The translations under genes and the position numbers were made by a program. A stretch of DNA of 58,293 nt from Verrucomicrobiota bacterium (GTDB lineage: Bacteria > Verrucomicrobiota > Verrucomicrobiia > Opitutales > Opitutaceae): positions 1 to 58,293 of the forward strand of contig JAEZUE010000052.1 in assembly GCA_023443455.1 (NCBI GenBank), given 5' to 3'. Each line of letters starts with the position of its first letter. Within the stretch, counting starts at the first letter, position 1. The notes under the pieces are model-generated. The model saw only the letters and a list, made by a program, of their open reading frames with translations. It did no database searches and was not told the DNA's origin. Positions 53,388-58,293 of the stretch are shown here, one piece after another.

Positions 53388-53846
53388 ATGAAGACGAAGT
53401 CCCCGGTCCTCTGGCTCCCATTATTCAGGTCACTCACCTCATTCATCTCTTTGGGAATAGTTGTGCCAATAACTGCGCTCATGACGCTGCGCCTCATGAG
53501 ACTGGGCTACCCAGAGGCATTTCGCCATATTTCGCTTTTGGGATTCCTCTTATTCGTTCCGGGTACCGTTCTCTTCGCGAGTGTCGTAGCAATCACGATC
53601 GCGATGTGCGTAAAATCGATGGCGATCACGCTCACCGATGACCATATCGAAGGCCGGAATTACTGGGGTTTGAAACGGAGGATACCTCTGACGGAAATTG
53701 CAGCATTGGCTCCCTTCAACAGCGGTGGGATCAATGTCGTAGTCGTCTCAAGTAAGCATCACGGCAAAATCTACATTTCAGTGCACACTGCGAATCTTGA
53801 GGAATTGCTGGAGCTTCTGACCACCTATTTGCCCAAAGCCCCCTGA
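53388..53846 (+). CDS. small membrane protein with PH-like domain
   Basis: 152 residues. Two hydrophobic segments (FISLGIVVPITALMTL and LLGFLLFVPGTVLFASVVAI), then a soluble part: MAITLTDDHIEGRNYWGLKRRIPLTEIAAL, the pattern of bacterial PH-like (bPH) domains in which a short strand pair precedes a G-x-x-x-xIPL-x-xI turn. Function unknown. G+C is far below its neighbours and the codon use looks foreign. It ends 7 bp before a broken ispF fragment, so this spot seems to be a recombination site. Confidence 0.6.
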   Translation: MKTKSPVLWLPLFRSLTSFISLGIVVPITALMTLRLMRLGYPEAFRHISLLGFLLFVPGTVLFASVVAITIAMCVKSMAITLTDDHIEGRNYWGLKRRIPLTEIAALAPFNSGGINVVVVSSKHHGKIYISVHTANLEELLELLTTYLPKAP

Positions 53847-53853
53847 TGTCCCC

Positions 53854-53946
53854 ATGCCCCGCATCGGCCACGGCTACGACATCCACCGCACCCTCGCCGG
53901 CCGCCCGCTCGTCCTGGGCGGCGTGAGACAACGGTCCGAAAGGTAG
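53854..53946 (+). pseudogene. truncated 5' fragment of ispF
   Basis: Reads MPRIGHGYDIHRTLAGRP then LVLGGVR, the first 25 residues of IspF, then runs into QRSER and a stop supplied by the GTAG foot of a REP. Over 72 nt it differs from the intact ispF at 54837 at 8 positions, mostly third codon bases. It is therefore an old or foreign relative, not a fresh copy. No start-to-function product is expected. Confidence 0.85.
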
Positions 53947-54016
53947 GAGCCTGCTTGCAGGCGATCACGACGCCGCCTTTCACCGGTCCCGGAATCGCCT
54001 GCAAGCAGGCTCCTAC
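53943..54016. repeat. REPIN with 23-bp perfect arms
   Basis: GTAGGAGCCTGCTTGCAGGC (from 53943, 23 nt with GAT) and its exact reverse complement ending at 54016, separated by 28 nt. Each arm also forms its own hairpin (GCCTGC-TT-GCAGGC). GTAG-footed. It truncates the ispF fragment and precedes the toxin-antitoxin pair. Confidence 0.88.
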
Positions 54017-54037
54017 ATCAAGACCACCTGCCCCGCC

Positions 54038-54080
54038 AGTGTCACCATGACACTTGACGCCGCGCCGCTCAGTGACACTG
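54038..54080. promoter_or_regulatory. probable autoregulatory operator of the toxin-antitoxin pair
   Basis: AGTGTCA-CCA-TGACACT (54038-54054) and CAGTGACACTG (54070-54080) repeat the same half-site GTGTCA/TGACAC just upstream of the antitoxin ATG at 54088. Antitoxins of this type usually bind such inverted repeats to repress their own operon. Confidence 0.65.
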
Positions 54081-54087
54081 TTACACC

Positions 54088-54339
54088 ATGCCGCCGAGCA
54101 TCACCATCAAAGAGCTGCATGCCACCACCGGCGAACATGTGCGCCGCGCCGGCAACGCCCGCACCCCCACCCTCATCACCGACCGCGGCGAGCCGGTCGC
54201 GGTGCTCTCGAACCCCGCCCTGCTGAAACCCAAGCGCCGCAAGCGCACGCTCCTTCCGGAGTTCGCCGCGTTCATGGCCAAAGGCGCGAAGGGCAACTCC
54301 GCGCAGGACGATTTGGACGCAGTCCGCGGCGACCGATGA
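54088..54339 (+). CDS. Phd/YefM-like antitoxin
   Basis: 83 residues. ITIKELHATTGEHVRRAG followed by LITDRGEPVAVLSNP is the N-terminal DNA-binding fold of Phd/YefM antitoxins. The rest is basic then acidic (KRRKRTLLPEF...AQDDLDAVRGDR), the toxin-binding tail. It overlaps the toxin by ATGA, so the two are translationally coupled. It should neutralise the PIN toxin and bind the operator upstream. Confidence 0.82.
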   Translation: MPPSITIKELHATTGEHVRRAGNARTPTLITDRGEPVAVLSNPALLKPKRRKRTLLPEFAAFMAKGAKGNSAQDDLDAVRGDR

Positions 54340-54770
54340 TCTTCTGCGACACCTCCACCGTCGCGAAGCTCTACGTGCCAGAGCCCGAGTCGGAGGCCGT
54401 GCGCCTACGGCTCGAAGCCGAGGACGAGGTCTGCGTTTCCGAACTCGCCCGCGCTGAACTGATGGCGGTCTTCCACCGCCGCCTGCGCGAGGGCCGCTGG
54501 AGCCAGGCCGACTTCTCGATCGCCGTCCGCCAATTCTCGGCCGACGACCTCGGCGGCTTCTGGACGTGGCTTCCGCTCGACGGCACGACCACCACCGCCG
54601 CCGCCAACGTCTACGCCACGTTGCCCGCCTCCGTCTTTCTCCGCTCCGCCGACTGCCTGCACCTCGTCACCGCGTTGCGCCACAATTTCGACGAGATCCA
54701 CACCCATGACCGGCACCAAACAGCCGCCGCCTCGGCACTGGGCCTCACGCCAGTGAGCATCCAACCTTAG
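54336..54770 (+). CDS. VapC-like PIN-domain toxin
   Basis: 144 residues. MIFCDTSTVAKLYVPEPES carries the first acidic residue of the PIN site. CVSELARAELMAVFHRRLREG carries the central E. FLRSADCLHLVTALRH carries the R-x-x-D-x-L-H motif with the third acid, and DEIHTHDRHQTAAASALGL the fourth. PIN toxins of type II systems cleave tRNA or rRNA. Partner of the upstream antitoxin. Confidence 0.88.
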   Translation: MIFCDTSTVAKLYVPEPESEAVRLRLEAEDEVCVSELARAELMAVFHRRLREGRWSQADFSIAVRQFSADDLGGFWTWLPLDGTTTTAAANVYATLPASVFLRSADCLHLVTALRHNFDEIHTHDRHQTAAASALGLTPVSIQP

Positions 54771-54836
54771 GAGACGAACCCGCGTTTCGGTTCCCGCTTT
54801 CCTGATTCCCACATCCCCGTTTCTGTCTTCCGCACC

Positions 54837-55313
54837 ATGATCCGCATCGGCCACGGCTACGACATCCACCGCACCATCGCCGGGCGCCCGCTTGTGCTCG
54901 GCGGGGTGCGCTTCGACTGCGACTTCGGCCTCGACGGCCACTCCGACGCAGACTGCCTCACGCACGCGATCTGCGACGCCCTCCTCGGCGCGATCGGCCT
55001 GCCGGACATCGGTCACCATTTTCCGAACACCGATCCGGTGTTCAAGAACATCGACTCGCAACTCCTGCTCCAGCGCGTCGTCGCCGACCTTACCGCGCGC
55101 GGCTGGAGGATCGTGAACATCGATTCCTCGCTCATCGCGGAGAAGCCGAAGATCGCCCCGCACCTCGCCGCGATGAAGGCCACCCTCGCCCAGTCCGCCG
55201 GCCTCACGCCCGACCAGATCGGCGTGAAGGCCACGACCAACGAAGGCAGCGACGACATCGGCCGCGGGCTGGCCATCGCCGCCCACGCCGTGGCATTGGT
55301 CGAGCGCACTTGA
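54837..55313 (+). CDS. ispF: 2-C-methyl-D-erythritol 2,4-cyclodiphosphate synthase
   Basis: 158 residues. Forms the cyclic diphosphate intermediate of the MEP isoprenoid pathway. RIGHGYDIHRTIAGRPLVLGGV holds the metal residues D and H; DGHSDADCLTHAICDALLGAIGLPDIGHHFPNTDP is the signature with the third metal His. IVNIDSSLIAEKPKIAPH and VGVKATTNEG (as IGVKATTNEGSDDIGRG) complete the fold. Intact and full length. A broken second 5' end lies about 980 bp upstream, with a REPIN and toxin-antitoxin genes between. Confidence 0.95.
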   Translation: MIRIGHGYDIHRTIAGRPLVLGGVRFDCDFGLDGHSDADCLTHAICDALLGAIGLPDIGHHFPNTDPVFKNIDSQLLLQRVVADLTARGWRIVNIDSSLIAEKPKIAPHLAAMKATLAQSAGLTPDQIGVKATTNEGSDDIGRGLAIAAHAVALVERT

Positions 55314-55327
55314 AGTGGTGCAGCCCA

Positions 55328-55459
55328 ACGTGGCGGGGTGCTTCAGCCCCCGTCCGGGCGGCTCCCCCGATCAGCCGCACCCTTTCGCCGCTCCCGGCTT
55401 CGCCTCGGCGCCAGACACTGACCGAGCCCACCGTCCCGGGCTGAAGCACCGGGCCACGT
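55328..55459. repeat. large inverted repeat downstream of ispF
   Basis: ACGTGGCGGGGTGCTTCAGC (from 55328, 22-nt arm) pairs with GGGCTGAAGCACCGGGCCAC (from 55438) at 20 of 22 positions, 88-bp spacer. Another REPIN-like element, but without the GTAG foot. Confidence 0.7.
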
Positions 55460-55476
55460 CGGATTGACCGAAATTG

Positions 55477-55502
55477 GTGTGCATCAGGGTGCATTAGTGG
55501 TT
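55477..55502 (+). repeat. word string GTGCATCAGGGTGCATTAG
   Basis: Variant of the CAGTG-CATTAGTGG words at 1930-2045; ends 26 bp before the OppA-like start. Confidence 0.5.
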
Positions 55503-55528
55503 CCCTCCGGATCGCCCTATTCACCGCG

Positions 55529-57172
55529 ATGCTCGCCCGCCGCCAGTTCCTGACTCTCGCCCTGCTCGCCGCCAGCGCATTGGCGTTTTCCTTCGCCGGC
55601 TGCGGCCATCGCGAGACGCCCGTCGAGCGCGCCAACCGCAAGCAGATCCTCCTCGTCGGAGCCGGGGCCGGGCTCTCCGATCTCGACCCGCAACTGGCCA
55701 CCAACGTCGGCGAGTTCAACGTGATGCTCGCCTTCTTCGAGGGCCTCACCGACCTCGATCCCGCCACCCTCGCGCCCGTGCCGGCGGTCGCGCGAAGCTG
55801 GGAAACATCGCCCGACGGACGCAGGTGGACCTTCCACCTCGACCCCGCCGCCAAGTGGAGCGACGGCCAACCAGTCACCGCGCAAGACGTCGTCGATTCG
55901 TGGCGCCGGCTCCTCTCGCCCGCCCTCGCCGCCGACTACGCGAGTTTCCTCTACTGCCTCGTCGGCGCCGAAGACTTCAACCGCGGCCGCACCACCGATT
56001 TTTCCGGCGTCGGCGTCAAGGCCGTCGACACGCGAACCCTCGAGCTGCACCTCTCCCTCCCCACGCCGGAGCTGCCGGCCCTGCTCGCGTTGCCGCCGCT
56101 GTTTCCGGTTCCGATGCGCGTCATCGAAAAGTGCGGACCAAGCGACACCCGCGGTAATCCTTGGACACGTTGCGCCACCTTCGTCGGCAACGGCCCCTTC
56201 CGGCTTCGCCGCTGGCAACATGGCCAACGCGTCGACGCCGACCGCAATCCACACTATCGCGACGCCTCCTCCGTCCGCCTCCACGGCGTGCGCTTCCAAC
56301 TCGTCGAGAACCAGGAGACCGAAGAGCGCATGTTTCGCGCCGGCCAGCTCCACGTGATCAGCGCGCTCGCCACCGGTCGCGTCGCCGATTGGCGCGATCG
56401 CCGCTCGCCGGCGCTGCGCACAGTCCCGTTCCTCGGGACCGACTTTCTGCGCCTCAACCTCACCCGCCCGCCCTTCGACGACCCGCGCGTGCGCCGCGCG
56501 CTCGCCCTCGCCGTCGACCGCAACCAGCTCGCGTCCCGCGTGTTGCTCGGCACCAAGAGCCCTGCGCCCACGCTCGTGCCCGCGCACGCGTTGCCCGGCT
56601 ACGTTTCCCCCGTCGGCCAGACCACGCGCAACGACGAGGCCCGCCGCCTGCTCGCCGAAGCCGGTTTCCCGGGCGGCGAAGGGCTGCGTCCGCTCCAGCT
56701 TCTCTACAACAGCTCCGATCAGCACCGCCTCGTCTTCGAGGCCATCCAGGAAATGTGGCGACGCGAACTAGGCGTGCGCGTCGAGCTCGCCAACCAGGAG
56801 AACAAGACTGTGCTGCAGGCGCGCGCCCTCGGTCAGTACGACCTCCTGCGCTCGTCCTGGACGGCCGACTACTGCGACCCGATGACGTTCCTCGCCGTCT
56901 TCGCGTCGACCAGCGGCAACAACCATACGCGCTGGGCCAACCCCGAGTACGACCGCCTGCTCGCCGCCGCGCGCACCGTCGCCACGCCCACCGAGCACCT
57001 TGCCGCCCTCACCCGCGCCGAGGCGTTGCTGCTCGACGAGGCGCCGATCATCCCACTCTACCACTACACGAACTTCTACCTGGTCGATCCGGCCGTGCGC
57101 GGCTGGACGGGCAACGCCATCGACCGCCGCCCCCTCAAGCAGCTCTGGTTGGAGTCGACCGACGCCCGGTAG
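55529..57172 (+). CDS. OppA-like peptide-binding lipoprotein
   Basis: 547 residues. Lipoprotein signal MLARRQFLTLALLAASALAF then FAGC lipobox (Cys about 24). SBP_bac_5 family features: DLDPQLATNVGEFNVMLAFFEGL, RRWTFHLDPAAKWSDGQPVTAQDVV, NGPFRLRRW, DDPRVRRALALAVDR, and QENKTVLQARALGQYDLLRSSWTADYCDPMTFL. Closest in pattern to oligopeptide-binding OppA. It delivers peptides to an ABC permease at the inner membrane; no permease genes are adjacent, so it may be an orphan or serve a distant system. Confidence 0.9.
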   Translation: MLARRQFLTLALLAASALAFSFAGCGHRETPVERANRKQILLVGAGAGLSDLDPQLATNVGEFNVMLAFFEGLTDLDPATLAPVPAVARSWETSPDGRRWTFHLDPAAKWSDGQPVTAQDVVDSWRRLLSPALAADYASFLYCLVGAEDFNRGRTTDFSGVGVKAVDTRTLELHLSLPTPELPALLALPPLFPVPMRVIEKCGPSDTRGNPWTRCATFVGNGPFRLRRWQHGQRVDADRNPHYRDASSVRLHGVRFQLVENQETEERMFRAGQLHVISALATGRVADWRDRRSPALRTVPFLGTDFLRLNLTRPPFDDPRVRRALALAVDRNQLASRVLLGTKSPAPTLVPAHALPGYVSPVGQTTRNDEARRLLAEAGFPGGEGLRPLQLLYNSSDQHRLVFEAIQEMWRRELGVRVELANQENKTVLQARALGQYDLLRSSWTADYCDPMTFLAVFASTSGNNHTRWANPEYDRLLAAARTVATPTEHLAALTRAEALLLDEAPIIPLYHYTNFYLVDPAVRGWTGNAIDRRPLKQLWLESTDAR

Positions 57173-57178
57173 AAGTAT

Positions 57179-57430
57179 TCACCCTAGCAATCGCCGTCCC
57201 TCGCACGGGCGGCGATCAACCGCGCGTGCCGAGTTGCACGCGTCGTCGAGCCGTCGCCGGAAGCCTTCGATCCAGCCGACACGGAGCGCATCGTCGAGAG
57301 CCTCCAGGTCGGTGACGCCTCCCACCCCGGTCGCCTTCTTCAAGAGGCCGACAACCAACTCGTCCGCGTTTGCAAAATTCGCCGAGACCCAACGCCGCAG
57401 CGCAACGGCATCGGGGAAGAGCCGGGGCTT
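57179..57430 (-). pseudogene. possible remnant of an unidentified gene
   Basis: A minus-strand frame of about 84 codons without a start codon reads PRLFPDAVALRRWVSANF, ANADELVVGLLKKATG, VGGVTDLEALDDALRVGW and so on. This is more protein-like than most chance frames here. The frame breaks near 57430, and the sequence further upstream (FRRWLRFCVNDGARF in a neighbouring frame) suggests a frameshift. It may be a decayed nucleotidyltransferase-like or accessory gene. I cannot name the family. Confidence 0.3.
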
Positions 57431-57498
57431 AGGCGACGCCGTGAGGCGAACAACACCCGCTCAAAACGAGCCCCGTCGTTGACGCAGAACCGGAGCCA

Positions 57499-57538
57499 CC
57501 GACGAAAATCTGTTACGATCGTAACAGATTTTCGTCGG
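57499..57538. repeat. 40-bp palindrome centred on CGATCG, copy C
   Basis: Arm CCGACGAAAATCTGTTACGA followed by its exact reverse complement. It differs from copy B at arm positions 10-11, yet both stay perfectly self-complementary. It lies about 260 bp upstream of dnaK, next to a possible gene remnant. Confidence 0.92.
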
Positions 57539-57722
57539 AACCGAACGCTGCCGCCTCCCGCAACCGTGCCACAGGTGTGCCACCGACAAGTGAACCACCT
57601 CAGTCCCACCTGCCATTGTGTCACACCACGGTCGACCATTGGCACACCCGCGCACGCCGCGCACAGATCGGAATGCGCCTTAACCCACTGTCATACTTGG
57701 TTTTACAACTCCGAAACCCCAC

Positions 57723-57738
57723 TGGCACCGCACCTGCA
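57723..57738 (+). promoter_or_regulatory. sigma-54-like -24/-12 site upstream of dnaK
   Basis: TGGCACCGCACCTGCA: GG at 57724-57725 and GC at 57736-57737 with the required 10-bp spacing, close to the sigma-54 consensus. It would start dnaK transcription about 50 bp upstream of the ATG. No CIRCE element is visible. A chance match is possible. Confidence 0.35.
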
Positions 57739-57800
57739 AGAGATACACCATCCACATTACCGACTAACCATCGCGCACACCTTTTCCCGAGGCATTTAAC

Positions 57801-58293
<493 letters not shown>

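Noticed and set aside
54088..54770. The toxin-antitoxin pair as part of an integrative element with attachment sites
   Set aside because: No integrase gene in the window, and the two ispF start sequences differ too much (8 of 72 nt) to be direct-repeat attachment sites.
57601..57800. CIRCE element or sigma-32 promoter upstream of dnaK
   Set aside because: No TTAGCACTC-N9-GAGTGCTAA pair and no convincing CTTGAA/CCCCAT pair seen.

Overview
The window is a high-G+C chromosomal segment of a Gram-negative bacterium, most likely a verrucomicrobium of the Opitutaceae type. Evidence: a fused lpxC-fabZ gene next to lpxA, two PEP-CTERM proteins, exported proteins with the verrucomicrobial ending (FARWANAHF...ADPDGAGVSNLLRFACG), a hybrid two-component sensor of the polysaccharide-utilisation type, and mostly Shine-Dalgarno-poor, C/T-rich leaders. 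This placement is inference; no rRNA gene is present to confirm it.

Layout. 38-1492: a lower-G+C alpha/beta-hydrolase-like gene, then 1.5 kb without genes but full of hairpins and short repeats. 2998-10752: a tight exopolysaccharide operon (five GT4 glycosyltransferases, a polymerase/ligase-like membrane protein, a left-handed-helix acyltransferase) ending in a terminator. 10908-15978: two paralogous exported subtilase-like proteins, the second with duplicated Ig and F5/8-type-C modules. 16068-18940: two PEP-CTERM proteins around a GT2 glycosyltransferase, consistent with an exosortase/exopolysaccharide surface system. 19058-23096: DUF971 protein, hisI, a secreted glycoside hydrolase and a secreted beta-propeller. 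23225-25411: lpxA and lpxC-fabZ (lipid A). 25798-35611: phasin-like protein, UbiB/ABC1 kinase, beta-CASP metallo-hydrolase, pyruvate dehydrogenase E1alpha-E1beta-E2, DEAD-box helicase. 35630-46947: a mannan-type glycan-use locus (unknown small protein, hybrid sensor kinase, GPH symporter, GH2 beta-mannosidase, GH5-like enzyme). 47079-49613: PaaX/Cas2-like protein, GNAT acetyltransferase, CaCA-type exchanger. 49685-58293: a lipoprotein with a pilin-like tail, glnS, a PH-like membrane protein, a broken ispF fragment, a toxin-antitoxin pair, intact ispF, an OppA-like lipoprotein, and the 5' part of dnaK.

The unusual content is between the genes. (1) 40-bp palindromes centred on CGATCG occur three times; two closely bracket the PaaX/Cas2-like gene. 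Two further palindrome families with a related CG-NN-CG centre occur as pairs 85-89 bp apart. (2) REP elements of several stem families share a 5' GTAG foot and often form inverted pairs (REPINs). (3) Arrays of degenerate 7/8-mer words lie just upstream of start codons, and one is translated inside glnS. (4) An array of hairpins keeps TCAC/TGGC loops while the stems vary. The PaaX/Cas2-like gene with its bracketing palindromes is the best candidate for an undescribed system.
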